A DNA stretch of 46,855 bases from Acholeplasmataceae bacterium (GCA_012838945.1 DUOG01000103.1:1-46855); one strand, 5' to 3'. Shown: positions 25,846 to 35,944, counted from the stretch's first letter. Numbers and translations are program-made. The notes: a model not told the origin generated them from the sequence alone.

Positions 25846-26700
25846 ATGGCACTTGTCAACATGACAGCGATGTTAAATAAGGCTAAAGATGAAAAATACG
25901 CAGTAGGCCAATTTAATATCAACAACTTAGAATGGACTAAAATCATTTTAGAAACAGCCCAAGCACAAAACTCTCCAGTTATCTTAGGTGTTTCTCAAGG
26001 AGCAGCTAAATATATGGGTGGTTTTACAACGGTTGTAAATATGGTAAAAGGTTTAATTCATGACTTAGGAATTACTGTTGATGTAGCAATTCACTTAGAT
26101 CATGGTTCAAGTAAAGAAGTATGTATTCAAGCAATTGATGCTGGATTTACTTCAGTAATGATTGATGCATCTCACTTCCCACTTGAAGATAATATTGCAA
26201 TTACTAAAGCAGTGGTTGAATATGCTCACCCACGTGGAGTATCAGTTGAAGCAGAACTTGGAACTGTAGGTGGACAAGAAGAACACGTTGTAGGAAGCAT
26301 TATATATGCTGATAAAAACGAATGTGTTAAATTAGTCCAAGAAACAAATATCGATTGCTTAGCACCGGCACTAGGAAGTGTCCATGGACCGTATAAAGGT
26401 GAACCAGTATTAGGTTTTAAAGAAATGGAAGAAATTTTTGAGGCTACTCAATTACCATTAGTGTTACATGGTGGAACAGGTATTCCTGATGATTTAATTA
26501 AACGAGCAATTGCGCTTGGAACTGCAAAAATCAATGTTAATACTGAATGTCAAATGGCTTTCTCTAAAACTGTTAGAGAAATCGTAGCAAGTGATGCAGA
26601 GGTATATGACCCACGTAAGATTTTAGGTCCTGCCAGTAAATCAATCGGAGTTGTAGTTGCTGAAAAGATGAGAGTCTTTGGTTCAGTCAATAAAAACTAA
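25846..26700 (+). CDS. fba: Class II fructose-bisphosphate aldolase
   Basis: This zinc enzyme (284 aa) splits fructose 1,6-bisphosphate into two triose phosphates in glycolysis. Zinc-binding histidines appear in [10 protein letters not shown], and later in [11 protein letters not shown] and [22 protein letters not shown] and [12 protein letters not shown] complete the family pattern. The length (284) fits the short class II group of Bacilli. The ATG at 25846 follows AGGAGG. It lies 30 bases after degV with no terminator between, so co-transcription is likely; a terminator follows. Confidence 0.97.
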   Translation: MALVNMTAMLNKAKDEKYAVGQFNINNLEWTKIILETAQAQNSPVILGVSQGAAKYMGGFTTVVNMVKGLIHDLGITVDVAIHLDHGSSKEVCIQAIDAGFTSVMIDASHFPLEDNIAITKAVVEYAHPRGVSVEAELGTVGGQEEHVVGSIIYADKNECVKLVQETNIDCLAPALGSVHGPYKGEPVLGFKEMEEIFEATQLPLVLHGGTGIPDDLIKRAIALGTAKINVNTECQMAFSKTVREIVASDAEVYDPRKILGPASKSIGVVVAEKMRVFGSVNKN

Positions 26701-26709
26701 CTAGAAAAT

Positions 26710-26739
26710 AAAGACTTGAAATAAAATTCAAGTCTTTTT
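26710..26739 (+). terminator. Terminator after fba
   Basis: AAAGACTTGAA (26710-26720), loop ATAAAA, TTCAAGTCTTT (26727-26737) with trailing T residues: eleven perfect pairs. Confidence 0.9.
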
Positions 26740-26761
26740 AGATAGAAAAAGAGGGATATAA

Positions 26762-27643
26762 ATGAAAATAATTGCTGGGGCTTTTATTGATAGTTCCAAG
26801 ATTAATATCGAAGAGTTCTTTGAAAACTTTAAAACATATATATTTGAAGTTGATAAAGCGATAATTTACGATTTTCATAAAGAAGTAAATAATGAAATAA
26901 AAGAACGAATTGAAAATAACTTTATTGTACAATTTGAAAAAGAAATAGAATATCTAAATGTCATAGATTATGGAGAAGCAGAAAACTATCATAAGTTTTT
27001 GGAAACAGCTGCTAAAGAAAAGTATCAATATGCTTTGATTATGGAAAGTGGTTACTATTATGAAGAGGATAATTTCAAAGAGTTAGTTAATTATTTAAAA
27101 AACACTAAAGATGAAAACATTAGTGTCTTAACCCCCTTTCCTTTATACACGTGCATGAAAATCGAAGAAAGAGATCAAGAATATCGAGAAATAAAAGGTG
27201 CCCATTTAGTTGGTACCCTGATAAATGTAGACCACTACGCTAAAATAGGCCCATTTAAGCTAGAGTACTATCAAGGTTATGTTGATTATGAATATTGCTT
27301 AAGAGTTCGTTTAGCGGGAAATAAAGTGGTTCTAGCCAATCATTTATATATATGGAATCAAAACTTTAATCTAATTGAAAGAACTATCATGTTACAAAAA
27401 TTTAGCACCTATGAAAAACCAATAAAAGAACTGTATTACGAAACACGCAATCGCCACTATTTGTGGAAAGAATATCAAGGAATAGATGATGAATATGTCA
27501 AAGCAGACAAGCGTAGTTTTAAACGTGAAGTTCGTGAAATTAAGTTCATAGATCCTCAATATGAATTAAAGCGAGAGGTAATAAGACAAGCAAAAAGAGA
27601 TTACCGAAAGAATATTAAATATAAAAGTGATATGTTCAAATAG
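26762..27643 (+). CDS. Glycosyltransferase family 2-like protein with atypical DxD site
   Basis: A 293-residue protein. GPFKLEYYQGYVDYEYCLRVRLAGNKVVLANHLYIWNQN resembles the acceptor-side region of bacterial GT2 rhamnosyltransferase-like enzymes (positions about 170-205). The segment where DxD or DDD is expected reads YALIMESGYYYEEDNF, so the usual metal-binding aspartates are missing or replaced. The N-terminal part is divergent, and the C-terminal 70 residues are very rich in Lys, Arg and Tyr. It may be a diverged or inactive transferase. The start follows AGAGGG. It stands alone between two terminators, just before the S10 operon. Confidence 0.55.
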   Translation: MKIIAGAFIDSSKINIEEFFENFKTYIFEVDKAIIYDFHKEVNNEIKERIENNFIVQFEKEIEYLNVIDYGEAENYHKFLETAAKEKYQYALIMESGYYYEEDNFKELVNYLKNTKDENISVLTPFPLYTCMKIEERDQEYREIKGAHLVGTLINVDHYAKIGPFKLEYYQGYVDYEYCLRVRLAGNKVVLANHLYIWNQNFNLIERTIMLQKFSTYEKPIKELYYETRNRHYLWKEYQGIDDEYVKADKRSFKREVREIKFIDPQYELKREVIRQAKRDYRKNIKYKSDMFK

Positions 27644-27668
27644 GAAATAAATAATTAACAAAAACAAG

Positions 27669-27698
27669 AAACATTCTCTAAATTTAGGGAATGTTTTT
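27669..27698 (+). terminator. Terminator before the S10 operon
   Basis: AAACATTCTCTA (27669-27680) pairs with TAGGGAATGTTT (27685-27696; one T-G pair), then T residues. It insulates the ribosomal operon from the upstream gene. Confidence 0.85.
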
Positions 27699-27781
27699 GT
27701 ATTTATTTGGAAAACTAAAGGAGGGATTTGATGCGTTTTTGGTGAAAATAAAAAAAATATAAAAAAAGTTAGCCAAAAAGG

Positions 27782-27810
27782 TTGCATTAAGTTTTCGCTT
27801 TTGGTATAAT
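27782..27810 (+). promoter_or_regulatory. S10 operon promoter
   Basis: TTGCAT (27782-27787), 17-bp spacer, TATAAT (27805-27810) preceded by TGG (extended -10). No internal terminator is visible from here to 42597, so this is probably the main promoter for the whole 14-kb ribosomal cluster. Confidence 0.85.
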
Positions 27811-27816
27811 AGTCAA

Positions 27817-27940
27817 GGTTAAAAACTAGGCGATGATTTGCGAGGTTGCTGACACACACGGGAGCGTTGCCGATGCCCGTGATGTTGGGGAATTTGCATT
27901 GAGCCTGCTTAAACTAGAAAAAGCATAAGGAGGAACAAAA
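27817..27940 (+). ncRNA. Structured leader of the S10 operon
   Basis: The leader runs about 125 bases from the promoter start to rpsJ and is much richer in G+C than nearby spacers. A clear stem is CACGGG (27857-27862) with CCCGTG (27876-27881), within a block (about 27831-27905) containing GCGAGGTTGCTGACA. From memory, similar blocks precede rpsJ in other Firmicutes. Control by a ribosomal protein such as L4 is known in E. coli and is only inferred here. Confidence 0.6.
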
Positions 27941-27943
27941 AGA

Positions 27944-28246
27944 ATGGCAAAAAAATTAAGAATAAGATTATTATCTTATGACCACAGATTACTTGATGAA
28001 TCTGCGAGAAAAATTGTGGAAACAGCAAAACGTACCGGTGCGAAAGTTTCCGGACCAGTTCCGCTACCAACTGAAAGAGAAGTTTTCACAATCATTCGTT
28101 CACCACACAAATATAAGGATAGTCGTGAACAATTTGAACGTCGTACTCACAAGCGTTTAATTGACATTGTGAATATGACACCGAAGACAATGGATGCACT
28201 AGTTCATTTAGAATTACCATCTGGTGTCGAAATCGTATTGAAATAA
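27944..28246 (+). CDS. rpsJ: 30S ribosomal protein S10
   Basis: S10 (100 aa) sits in the 30S head and, as NusE, joins NusB in antitermination. [38 protein letters not shown] is the family core and [20 protein letters not shown] its RNA-contacting loop; [10 protein letters not shown] at the end is close to the usual LPAGVDIEIK. The ATG follows AAGGAGG. First gene of the cluster, after a structured leader. Confidence 0.98.
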   Translation: MAKKLRIRLLSYDHRLLDESARKIVETAKRTGAKVSGPVPLPTEREVFTIIRSPHKYKDSREQFERRTHKRLIDIVNMTPKTMDALVHLELPSGVEIVLK

Positions 28247-28273
28247 TAGAATGAGAAAAATGGAGGTGTACTC

Positions 28274-28927
28274 ATGGCCAAAGGAATCTTAGGTAGAAAG
28301 ATAGGTATGACTCAAATATTTTCTGAAACAGGTAAATTAATTCCAGTTACAGTAATTGATGTCACTCCTAACGTTGTTTTACAAAAAAAGACAGTTGAAA
28401 CTGATGGGTATAATGCTGTTCAAATCGGTTATGGCGATTTAAAGAATGCCAATAAGCCACTAACAGGTCATGCCCAAAAAGCTCAAACAACCCCTAAGCG
28501 CTTCGTAAAAGAAATCGCTGGGGAAGAAATGCTGGCGTTTGAAGTCGGTCAAGAGGTAAAAGCAAATATATTTACAGTTGGCGAACTTGTAGACGTTACA
28601 GGTATATCAAAAGGTAAAGGATATCAAGGTGTTATTAAACGCCATAACCAAGCAAGGGGCCCAATGTCTCATGGTTCTGGATATCATCGCGGAGTCGGTT
28701 CAATGGGACCAATTGATCCTGCACATATTAGAAAAGGTAAGAAATTACCTGGTCAAATGGGTAGAGAAACAGTTACTATGCAAAATTTAGAACTTGTTAA
28801 GTTTGACGCAGAGAAAAATATTATCTTAGTTAAGGGAAATGTCCCTGGAGCCAGAAATTCATATTTAGTAATTACTAATGCGGTGAAAGCTAAAAATCCA
28901 GCGATAAACCCGGAAGCATTAGCGTAG
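28274..28927 (+). CDS. rplC: 50S ribosomal protein L3
   Basis: L3 (217 aa) binds 23S rRNA early in assembly and reaches toward the peptidyl transferase centre. [20 protein letters not shown] is the standard N-terminus. The long central loop with [35 protein letters not shown] extends to the active site; its GQMG glutamine is the residue methylated by PrmB in E. coli. The ATG at 28274 follows GGAGGTG. It is 27 bases after rpsJ. Confidence 0.98.
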   Translation: MAKGILGRKIGMTQIFSETGKLIPVTVIDVTPNVVLQKKTVETDGYNAVQIGYGDLKNANKPLTGHAQKAQTTPKRFVKEIAGEEMLAFEVGQEVKANIFTVGELVDVTGISKGKGYQGVIKRHNQARGPMSHGSGYHRGVGSMGPIDPAHIRKGKKLPGQMGRETVTMQNLELVKFDAEKNIILVKGNVPGARNSYLVITNAVKAKNPAINPEALA

Positions 28928-28943
28928 AAGGGAGGAAGTTCGA

Positions 28944-29567
28944 ATGCCTAAAATTGCATTATTAAATCAAACAGGTGAAAAAGTTGGCGATATTACTTTA
29001 AGCGATAACATATTTGGTGTAGAAAATAATCAACAAGTAGTTTTTGACACAGTTATAGCTGAAAGAGCAGCAATGCGCCAAGGAACTCAAAAAGCAAAAA
29101 CACGAGCTGAGGTTAGTGGTGGTGGCCGTAAACCATGGCGCCAAAAAGGAACTGGACGTGCTCGTCACGGATCAATTCGTTCTCCACAATGGCGTGGTGG
29201 TGGGGTGGTATTTGCACCAACTCCAAGATCACACGCTGTAAAAGTTAATAAAAAGGTAGCTAGACTAGCAATGCGTTGCGCTCTTAGTTCAAAAGTACGC
29301 GAAGGAGCTTTGATTGCGCTTGAAGATTTACAATTAGAAAACTTCAAAACAAAAACATTAGTAGAAGTGTTAAATAACATTAAAGCTGATGGTAAAGTTC
29401 TAATTATTACTGATGGAATTAATCCAAATGTAGAAATCGCCGGACGCAATCTTCCTAATGTATTAACTGAACAAGTGTCACATATATCAGTTTATCAAAT
29501 ATTAAACGCCTCAAGTTTAGTGATAACTAAAGAAGCAATAGCTAAATATGAGGAGGTACTCAAATAA
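28944..29567 (+). CDS. rplD: 50S ribosomal protein L4
   Basis: L4 (207 aa) lines the peptide exit tunnel through its extended loop, seen as GGGRKPWRQKGTGRARHGSIRSPQWRGGGVVFAP. In E. coli it also represses the S10 operon, which makes it the first candidate for control through the leader at 27817-27940. The ATG follows GGGAGG. Its TAA overlaps the rplW start by one base. Confidence 0.98.
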   Translation: MPKIALLNQTGEKVGDITLSDNIFGVENNQQVVFDTVIAERAAMRQGTQKAKTRAEVSGGGRKPWRQKGTGRARHGSIRSPQWRGGGVVFAPTPRSHAVKVNKKVARLAMRCALSSKVREGALIALEDLQLENFKTKTLVEVLNNIKADGKVLIITDGINPNVEIAGRNLPNVLTEQVSHISVYQILNASSLVITKEAIAKYEEVLK

Positions 29568-29851
29568 TGAAATCAATTTATGATATTATTAGAAAACCAA
29601 TCATTACTGAAAAATCAATGAGAAACGTTGAAAATTTACAATATACATTTGAAGTTTTACCAAAAGCAACTAAAACTCAAATTAAACATGCAATTGAAAA
29701 GATTTTTAATGTTAACGTTGTTGAAATTAGAACAATAAAAGTACATCGAAAGGCTAGAAGAGTTTCAAAGTATGAAGGCTTCCGTCCTGCATATAAGAAG
29801 GCAATCGTTAGATTACGCCCTGGTCAAACAATCGATGTATTTGAAGTATAG
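29567..29851 (+). CDS. rplW: 50S ribosomal protein L23
   Basis: L23 (94 aa) sits at the tunnel exit and is the docking point for trigger factor and [19 protein letters not shown] is the family N-terminus; [22 protein letters not shown] covers the central strand and loop. Its ATG overlaps the rplD stop (TAATG) after GAGG in the end of rplD, so translation is coupled. Confidence 0.98.
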   Translation: MKSIYDIIRKPIITEKSMRNVENLQYTFEVLPKATKTQIKHAIEKIFNVNVVEIRTIKVHRKARRVSKYEGFRPAYKKAIVRLRPGQTIDVFEV

Positions 29852-29862
29852 GAGGAATTGTA

Positions 29863-30690
29863 ATGGCGATTATTAAATATAAACCGACGACAAATGGCCG
29901 TCGTAATATGTCTAAATTGGCAAATGATGAAATAACAACAAGCACTCCTGAAAAAAGTTTACTTGCGCCACTTAAGAAAAGTGGAGGACGCAATTCTCAA
30001 GGTAAAATAACTGTTCGTCACATTGGTGGTGGACACAAACGTCATTATCGTATTATCGATTTTAAACGTAATAAAGACAATATTCCTGGGAAAGTTGCTA
30101 CGATTGAATACGATCCAAATCGTAGTGCTAACATAGCTCTCATTCATTATGCTGATGGAGAAAAAAGATATATCATTCATCCACAAGGATTGAAAGTGGG
30201 TATGACTGTTATGTCAGGAGAAGAAGTTGATATTGTAGTAGGAAACACTCTTCCTCTAAATCGTATCCCTGTTGGTACATTTGTTCACAATATCGAATTA
30301 TATCCTGGACACGGTGGACAATTAATTCGTTCTGCCGGAACATACGCTCAAATCTTAGGTCGTGAAGACAAGTATGTTTTACTAAGACTTAGAAGTGGTG
30401 AAGTTCGTAAAATACTAGGTGTTTGCCGCGCAACCGTTGGTGAAGTTGGTAACTCTGATCATGAACTAGTTAACATTGGTAAAGCTGGACGCAAACGTAA
30501 TCTAGGTGTTCGTCCAACAGTTCGTGGTTCTGTTATGAACCCTAATGATCACCCTCACGGTGGTGGTGAAGGTAGAGCACCAATTGGTCGAAAAGCTCCG
30601 ATGACTCCATGGGGTAAAGTTGCTATCGGCCTTAAAACAAGAAAAAATAAGAAATCGAGCGATCTTATAGTTCGCCGTCGAAACGGATAG
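29863..30690 (+). CDS. rplB: 50S ribosomal protein L2
   Basis: L2 (275 aa) is needed for subunit joining and an active peptidyl transferase centre. [34 protein letters not shown] and the late [20 protein letters not shown], with the conserved histidine of the last motif, are diagnostic. Length is standard (about 276). The ATG follows AGGAGG. Confidence 0.98.
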   Translation: MAIIKYKPTTNGRRNMSKLANDEITTSTPEKSLLAPLKKSGGRNSQGKITVRHIGGGHKRHYRIIDFKRNKDNIPGKVATIEYDPNRSANIALIHYADGEKRYIIHPQGLKVGMTVMSGEEVDIVVGNTLPLNRIPVGTFVHNIELYPGHGGQLIRSAGTYAQILGREDKYVLLRLRSGEVRKILGVCRATVGEVGNSDHELVNIGKAGRKRNLGVRPTVRGSVMNPNDHPHGGGEGRAPIGRKAPMTPWGKVAIGLKTRKNKKSSDLIVRRRNG

Positions 30691-30705
30691 AAGGGAGGAA
30701 CTCAA

Positions 30706-30981
30706 ATGGCACGTTCGATTAAAAAAGGACCTTTCTGTGATGATCATTTAATGAAAAAGATCGTCAAACTTAATGAATCAAATACTAAAAAAGTAATTCA
30801 AACATGGTCAAGAAGATCAACCATTTTCCCTGAATTTGTAGGACATACAGTTGCTGTCCATAACGGAAAAGAACATATTCCTATTTATGTAACAGAAGAT
30901 ATGGTAGGACATAAATTAGGTGAGTTTGCTCCTACTAGAACATATCGTGGACACGGTAAAGATAAGAAAGCTACTAAATAG
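30706..30981 (+). CDS. rpsS: 30S ribosomal protein S19
   Basis: S19 (91 aa) works with S13 in the 30S head near the A-site t[22 protein letters not shown] is its standard start, [30 protein letters not shown] the core, and [14 protein letters not shown] the end. The start follows GGGAGG, 15 bases after rplB. Confidence 0.98.
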   Translation: MARSIKKGPFCDDHLMKKIVKLNESNTKKVIQTWSRRSTIFPEFVGHTVAVHNGKEHIPIYVTEDMVGHKLGEFAPTRTYRGHGKDKKATK

Positions 30982-30995
30982 TTTAGGAGGATATT

Positions 30996-31331
30996 ATGGA
31001 AGCAAAAGCAATTATAAGAACAGCTAGAGTGGCCCCTCGAAAAGCTAGACTAGTTGTCGATCTTATTCGTGGTAAAAAAATAGGTGAAGCTTTAGCAATT
31101 TTAAAAATGACGCCTAATATCGCCACTGAACCACTAACAAAACTTGTTAAGTCAGCAGTTGCCAATGCCGATAACAACTTCCAAATGGATGTTGAAAAAC
31201 TATATATTAAAGAAATATATGTTAACGAAGGTCCAACTTTAAAAAGAATGAGACCACGCGCTAAAGGAAGCGGCAACCGCATTTTAAAGAGAACTAGTCA
31301 CATCACATGTGTTGTGGCAGAGAAGAATTAA
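30996..31331 (+). CDS. rplV: 50S ribosomal protein L22
   Basis: L22 (111 aa) contacts all six domains of 23S rRNA and its beta-hairpin lines the exit tunnel. [25 protein letters not shown] is the N-terminal core; the hairpin [24 protein letters not shown] is complete with no insertion of the macrolide-resistance type. The ATG follows AGGAGG. Confidence 0.98.
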   Translation: MEAKAIIRTARVAPRKARLVVDLIRGKKIGEALAILKMTPNIATEPLTKLVKSAVANADNNFQMDVEKLYIKEIYVNEGPTLKRMRPRAKGSGNRILKRTSHITCVVAEKN

Positions 31332-31346
31332 TAGGAGGAATACTAT

Positions 31347-32006
31347 ATGGGTCAAAAAGTTAATCCAATAGGTTTACGTATCGGTATTATTCGTAATTGG
31401 GATGCTAGATGGTATGCTCCTAAAAATAAAGTTGCGGATTTATTACAAGAAGATTTAAAAATTAGAGAATATTTAAATACATTTTACAAGAATGCATATA
31501 TATCACGAGTTGATATTCAACGCACTGGTAAACGTATGATCATTACAATCGAAACTGCAAAACCAGGGGCCGTTATTGGTCGCGAAGCTTCAAGAAAAGC
31601 AGAAGCAGTTAAGACATTAGAAAAGTTAACTGGTCGTCAAGTATTCTTAACCGTTCATGAAATTAAAAGTCCCGATTTAGATGCAAGACTTGTTGCTAGA
31701 AAAATGGCAGAAGAACTCGAAAACCGTGCTTCTTTCCGTCGTGTTCAAAAAATGGCGATTCAACGAGCATTAAAAGCGGGTGCTAAAGGTATTAAAACTC
31801 TTATTAGTGGACGTCTAGGTGGAGCTGAAATGGCTCGTAGCGAAGGCTATATTGAAGGAAGTGTTCCTCTACATACTCTTCGTTCAGATATTGATTATGC
31901 CTGGGATGAAGCTCAAACTACTTATGGAAAATTAGGTGTTAAAGTTTGGATTAATAAGGGTGAAGTTTTACCAGCTAAAAAGAATAATAGCAGGGAGGAA
32001 AGATAA
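31347..32006 (+). CDS. rpsC: 30S ribosomal protein S3
   Basis: S3 (219 aa) forms part of the mRNA entry site and ribosomal helicase. [24 protein letters not shown] is the standard start; the KH domain includes [13 protein letters not shown] (GxxG variant), and the C-terminal domain has [28 protein letters not shown]. Length is typical. The stop is followed after two bases by rplP. Confidence 0.98.
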   Translation: MGQKVNPIGLRIGIIRNWDARWYAPKNKVADLLQEDLKIREYLNTFYKNAYISRVDIQRTGKRMIITIETAKPGAVIGREASRKAEAVKTLEKLTGRQVFLTVHEIKSPDLDARLVARKMAEELENRASFRRVQKMAIQRALKAGAKGIKTLISGRLGGAEMARSEGYIEGSVPLHTLRSDIDYAWDEAQTTYGKLGVKVWINKGEVLPAKKNNSREER

Positions 32007-32008
32007 TT

Positions 32009-32437
32009 ATGTTAATGCCAAAAAGAACAAAATATCGTCGTCCTCATCGTGTTAGCACTCAAGGTAAAGCTAAAGGTTGTAAAAAAGTTGATTTTGGCGA
32101 ATATGGACTCCAGGCTACACAAGGTGGATGGATTACTGATTATCAAATAGAAGCTGCTCGAATCGCGATGACGCGTTATATGCGCCGTGAAGGTAAAGTA
32201 TGGATTCGTATTTTCCCTCACATGGCTCGCACAAAGAAACCGTTAGAAGTTCGTATGGGTTCCGGTAAAGGTGCTCCAGACGGATTCGTAGCAGTTGTTA
32301 AAGAAGGTACTGTAATGTTTGAAGTTGGTCAAGTATCAGAAGCAATCGCTCGTGAAGCACTTCGACTTGCTGCAAACAAATTACCAGTAAAAGCAAAATT
32401 TGTTGCTAGAGAAAGTGGTGAAAACAATGAAGGCTAA
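32009..32437 (+). CDS. rplP: 50S ribosomal protein L16
   Basis: L16 (142 aa) helps place the A-site tRNA and supports peptide release. The start [14 protein letters not shown] corresponds to the usual MLLPKRVKYRR, and the ATG at 32009 is ten bases after GGAGG; the second Met is further away. [32 protein letters not shown] and [16 protein letters not shown] are diagnostic. Its end overlaps the rpmC start by 11 bases. Confidence 0.98.
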   Translation: MLMPKRTKYRRPHRVSTQGKAKGCKKVDFGEYGLQATQGGWITDYQIEAARIAMTRYMRREGKVWIRIFPHMARTKKPLEVRMGSGKGAPDGFVAVVKEGTVMFEVGQVSEAIAREALRLAANKLPVKAKFVARESGENNEG

Positions 32438-32813
32438 TGAAACTACTGAAAAAGTTTTAACTCCAGAAGTTAACGCTGAAGAAACAAAAGCTAAGAAGAC
32501 TACATCTAAAGCAGCTAAAGCTACAAAGACAAAAGCGGCAGATGCAAAAGCAGAAACAACCACTAAAGCTAAAGCTCCAGCCAAGTCTAAAAAAGCTGTC
32601 GTTAAAATGTCTGCAGCTGATAAAATTAGAGAAATGAGTCTAGCCGACATTGCAAAAAGAGTAGACGACTTAAAACATGAACTATATACCTTACGCTTCC
32701 AAGCAGCCGTTGGTAAATTGGAAAACACTGCGCAACTTCGAAAAGTTAAAAAAGAAATTGCCCGTTTATATACAATCCAAACGGAAAAGCAAAATGCTGC
32801 TGCTGGCAAATAA
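32427..32813 (+). CDS. rpmC: 50S ribosomal protein L29 with a 60-residue Lys/Ala-rich insertion
   Basis: L29 normally has about 65 residues and sits near the tunnel exit beside L23. Here the product has 128. The canonical start MKANE is kept, but a Lys/Ala/Thr-rich low-complexity stretch follows (residues about 6-62, for example [20 protein letters not shown]). The L29 helices resume at [20 protein letters not shown] and [20 protein letters not shown] and are complete. An internal ATG at 32607 could start a normal-sized protein but has no binding site. The ATG at 32427 lies in the end of rplP, behind GTGGTG, in coupled arrangement. Confidence 0.93.
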   Translation: MKANETTEKVLTPEVNAEETKAKKTTSKAAKATKTKAADAKAETTTKAKAPAKSKKAVVKMSAADKIREMSLADIAKRVDDLKHELYTLRFQAAVGKLENTAQLRKVKKEIARLYTIQTEKQNAAAGK

Positions 32814-32839
32814 GGTCATAGGTTTGGAGGTTATTTAAG

Positions 32840-33112
32840 ATGGAAAATAAATTAGAACGTAGTAGTCGAAAGACATTTGTCGGTACTGTTGTATCGGACA
32901 AAAACGATAAAACAATTACTGTTATGATTGAAACTTATCGTCGCCATCCGCTATACGGCAAAAGAATAAAAAATACAAAGAAATTTACTGTACATGACGA
33001 AAACAACGAAGCTAAAGTTGGAGATATTGTTGAAATTATGGAAACTCGTCCACTTTCAGCAACTAAACGTTTCCGCTTGGTGAGAATTGTTAAGTCTGCA
33101 GTAATAATATAA
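32840..33112 (+). CDS. rpsQ: 30S ribosomal protein S17
   Basis: S17 (90 aa) is a primary 16S rRNA binder of OB fold. [23 protein letters not shown] and [46 protein letters not shown] cover the whole fold. The ATG follows TTGGAGG, 26 bases after rpmC. Confidence 0.98.
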   Translation: MENKLERSSRKTFVGTVVSDKNDKTITVMIETYRRHPLYGKRIKNTKKFTVHDENNEAKVGDIVEIMETRPLSATKRFRLVRIVKSAVII

Positions 33113-33128
33113 TGGGAGGTAGTGCGAA

Positions 33129-33497
33129 ATGGTTCAACAAGAATCGAGATTGATTGTGGCTGATAACTCAGGCGCAAAAGAAGTACTAGTAATTAAGAAT
33201 CTTGGTGGTACACGCCATCATTATGCTAATATTGGTGATATCGTTGTTGCCACTGTTAAAGATGCAACTCCCGGCGGCACCGTAAAAAAAGGTGATATTG
33301 TTAGAGCAGTTGTTGTGCGCACCAAATTTGGTGTTAGAAGAGATGATGGTTCTTATATAAAATTTGATGATAACGCAGTTGTTATTATTAAAGATGATAA
33401 TACTCCTCGGGGAACACGTATCTTTGGTCCTGTTGCCCGTGAATTAAGAGAAAAGAATTTCATGAAAATCGTCTCATTGGCACCAGAAGTGCTTTAA
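33129..33497 (+). CDS. rplN: 50S ribosomal protein L14
   Basis: L14 (122 aa) lies at the subunit interface. [27 protein letters not shown] is the standard start; [34 protein letters not shown] is the core and [14 protein letters not shown] the C-terminal signature. Length is exactly that of the family. The start follows GGGAGG. Confidence 0.98.
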   Translation: MVQQESRLIVADNSGAKEVLVIKNLGGTRHHYANIGDIVVATVKDATPGGTVKKGDIVRAVVVRTKFGVRRDDGSYIKFDDNAVVIIKDDNTPRGTRIFGPVARELREKNFMKIVSLAPEVL

Positions 33498-33514
33498 GAT
33501 GGAGGTTTGAAATC

Positions 33515-33835
33515 ATGCGAATTAAAAAAGGTGATATTGTAGCCGTAATTACAGGAAAAAGCAAACCAGTACGCGGAAAATATAATACCGGTGAAGTGTT
33601 AAAAGTTATGGGAGATCGAGTTTTTGTGAAAGGTATCAATATTGTTACCAAACATAATCGTCCTTCTCAAGCAAATCCTGATGGAGGTATAACACACGAA
33701 GAAGCCCCTATTCATATTTCCAATGTTGCTTATTTAGATCCTGTCACAAAAAAACCAACTAGAATAGGGTACCAGATTGTTGATGGCAAGAAAGTTCGAG
33801 TTGCAAAAGCTTCTGGTACAATTATAGATAAATAG
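33515..33835 (+). CDS. rplX: 50S ribosomal protein L24
   Basis: L24 (106 aa) helps start 50S assembly. The KOW motif is [25 protein letters not shown] near residues 4-28, followed by [39 protein letters not shown]. The ATG follows TGGAGG 17 bases after rplN. Confidence 0.98.
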   Translation: MRIKKGDIVAVITGKSKPVRGKYNTGEVLKVMGDRVFVKGINIVTKHNRPSQANPDGGITHEEAPIHISNVAYLDPVTKKPTRIGYQIVDGKKVRVAKASGTIIDK

Positions 33836-33846
33836 GAGGATGACAG

Positions 33847-34386
33847 ATGAATCGAGTTTTTAAGAGATATAAAGAAGAAGTAGTTCCAAAAATGATGGAA
33901 AAATTTAATTATACATCTGTTATGGAAGTTCCTAAAATTGAAAAAATTGTTGTCAATATGGGTGTCGGTGATGCTATCCAAAACTCAAAACTACTTGATG
34001 CGGCAGTTGAAGATTTAACAGCAATTACTGGACAAAAACCAGTAATTACTAGAGCAAAAAAATCAATCGCTAACTTCAAATTACGTGAAGGTATGTCAAT
34101 TGGTGCTAAAGTAACTTTAAGAGGCGAAAGAATGTACGAATTCTACGACAAATTAGTTAGTATCTCACTTCCACGAGTTCGTGACTTCCGTGGAATTAGT
34201 GCTAATTCATTTGATGGCCGCGGGAACTTTACTATTGGTATTAAGGAACAATTAATTTTCCCAGAAATCAATTATGACAAAGTTCTTAAGATCCGTGGTA
34301 TGGATATCGTTATTGTTACAACTGCTAAAACTGATGAAGAAGGCCGTGCATTACTAAGCTTATTAGGCATGCCGTTCAGAAAGTAG
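33847..34386 (+). CDS. rplE: 50S ribosomal protein L5
   Basis: L5 (179 aa) binds 5S rRNA and the P-site tRNA elbow. [52 protein letters not shown] and [34 protein letters not shown] are all family signatures in order. The ATG follows AGGAGG 11 bases after rplX. Confidence 0.98.
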   Translation: MNRVFKRYKEEVVPKMMEKFNYTSVMEVPKIEKIVVNMGVGDAIQNSKLLDAAVEDLTAITGQKPVITRAKKSIANFKLREGMSIGAKVTLRGERMYEFYDKLVSISLPRVRDFRGISANSFDGRGNFTIGIKEQLIFPEINYDKVLKIRGMDIVIVTTAKTDEEGRALLSLLGMPFRK

Positions 34387-34397
34387 GAGGTAGTAAT

Positions 34398-34583
34398 ATG
34401 GCAAAAAAATCATTAATTGTAAGAAGTAAACGTGAACCTAAATTCAAGGTTCGAGCTTATACTCGCTGCGAACGCTGCGGACGACCTCATGCTGTTTACC
34501 GCAAATTCAAATTATGCCGAATTTGCTTTAGAGAATTAGCATACAAAGGTCAAATTCCAGGCGTTACTAAAGCGAGCTGGTAG
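34398..34583 (+). CDS. rpsN: 30S ribosomal protein S14, zinc-binding type
   Basis: A 61-residue S14 of the short zinc form. The four cysteines are in [11 protein letters not shown] and [11 protein letters not shown], spaced as two CxxC pairs; [10 protein letters not shown] is the standard end. In Bacilli the zinc-containing form is the housekeeping gene in this cluster, and a zinc-free paralogue may exist elsewhere. The ATG follows AGGAGG. Confidence 0.98.
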   Translation: MAKKSLIVRSKREPKFKVRAYTRCERCGRPHAVYRKFKLCRICFRELAYKGQIPGVTKASW

Positions 34584-34605
34584 TAATAAGAAGGAGGTCT
34601 ATACT

Positions 34606-35001
34606 ATGGTGATGACTGATCCAATTGCTGATATGCTAACTCGTATTCGTAATGCTAACCAAGCAAGACATGAAAAAGTTTTAATTCCTGCTTCTCGCTT
34701 AAAGATGGATATCTTAAAAGTGTTACAAGACGAAGGATATATTAGCGGTTTTGAAAAAATCGAAGATGATAAACAAGGTTTAATAAGTGTAACCCTTAAA
34801 TATAACAACAAAGAACGAGTTATTAAGGGACTCAAGAGAATATCTAAACCTGGACTAAGAGTATATGCTAAAACAAATGAGTTACCTAAGGTATTAAATG
34901 GCTTAGGAATTGCAGTAATCTCTACATCAAGTGGTGTTATGACTGATCGTGAAGCACGTCAGAAAAAACTTGGTGGCGAAGTTTTAGCATTTGTATGGTA
35001 A
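34606..35001 (+). CDS. rpsH: 30S ribosomal protein S8
   Basis: S8 (131 aa) binds helix 21 of 16S rRNA; in E. coli it is the spc operon repressor. [24 protein letters not shown] is the normal start, and [33 protein letters not shown] the normal end. The first ATG, six bases after AAGGAGG, is preferred to the internal one because MVMTDP is usual in Bacilli. Confidence 0.98.
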   Translation: MVMTDPIADMLTRIRNANQARHEKVLIPASRLKMDILKVLQDEGYISGFEKIEDDKQGLISVTLKYNNKERVIKGLKRISKPGLRVYAKTNELPKVLNGLGIAVISTSSGVMTDREARQKKLGGEVLAFVW

Positions 35002-35017
35002 TGGAGGTGTAATAGAA

Positions 35018-35551
35018 ATGTCACGTATAGGTAAAAAAGCGATTAGTATACCTACGGGTGTTACTGTTACACTTGATGGAAATTTAATTCAAGTTAAAGG
35101 TCCTAAAGGACAACTAGAATTAAGATTTAATCCAATCGTAACTGTAACTGTAGAAGATAATGAAATTAAAGTAGCTCGTCCTTCTGATGATAAATTTCAT
35201 CGCTCTATTCATGGAACAACAAGATCCCTAATCGAAAATATGGTTATTGGGGTAACTGAAGAATTTACTAAAGTATTAGAAATTCATGGTGTTGGTTTCC
35301 GTGCTCAGTTAAAAGGTAATACACTCGCAGTAAATGCTGGTTATTCTCATATAGTAGAAATGCCAATTCCAGAAGGCATTAAAGTTGAAGTTCCAACTCC
35401 AACTGAAATTAAATTAACAGGTAGTGATAAACAACTTGTAGGTCAATTTGCGGCTGAAATTCGTGGTATCAGAAAACCTGAACCTTACAAAGGTAAAGGA
35501 ATCCGTTATCGTGGCGAATATGTACGTCGTAAAGAAGGCAAGAAAGCTTAG
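35018..35551 (+). CDS. rplF: 50S ribosomal protein L6
   Basis: L6 (177 aa) contacts the sarcin-ricin loop near the factor-binding site. [21 protein letters not shown] begins the first repeat; [21 protein letters not shown] and [26 protein letters not shown] mark the second repeat and tail. The ATG at 35018 follows GGAGGTG; the frame is open nine codons upstream into rpsH but without a binding site. Confidence 0.98.
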   Translation: MSRIGKKAISIPTGVTVTLDGNLIQVKGPKGQLELRFNPIVTVTVEDNEIKVARPSDDKFHRSIHGTTRSLIENMVIGVTEEFTKVLEIHGVGFRAQLKGNTLAVNAGYSHIVEMPIPEGIKVEVPTPTEIKLTGSDKQLVGQFAAEIRGIRKPEPYKGKGIRYRGEYVRRKEGKKA

Positions 35552-35569
35552 TAGAAGGAGTGACTATAT

Positions 35570-35932
35570 ATGATAAATAAGAAATCAAGAAATAAATCGA
35601 GAGTTCTTCGTCATTTAAGAATTCGTAAGAATCTAAGCGGTACTGCTGAACGTCCTCGTTTATCAGTTTATCGTTCAAATTCACATATATATGCACAAAT
35701 TATTGATGACGACAAACAAGTTACATTAGTCGCTGCATCTTCTATTGAAAAAGGTAATAAATTAGAAAAAGGTTCTAATGTTGAGGCTGCAAAAGCAGTA
35801 GGTACATTAATTGCTAAGAAAGCACTTGAAAAGAATATTACTACAGTTGTATTTGACCGTGGTGGATATTTATATCATGGACGCATAAAAGCATTAGCCG
35901 AAGCTGCTCGTGAAGCAGGACTTAAATTCTAG
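35570..35932 (+). CDS. rplR: 50S ribosomal protein L18
   Basis: L18 (120 aa) binds 5S rRNA with L5. The basic start [19 protein letters not shown] is followed by [24 protein letters not shown] and the terminal [28 protein letters not shown], all typical. The ATG follows AAGGAGTG 18 bases after rplF. Confidence 0.98.
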   Translation: MINKKSRNKSRVLRHLRIRKNLSGTAERPRLSVYRSNSHIYAQIIDDDKQVTLVAASSIEKGNKLEKGSNVEAAKAVGTLIAKKALEKNITTVVFDRGGYLYHGRIKALAEAAREAGLKF

Positions 35933-35944
35933 GAGGTGTAGTTG

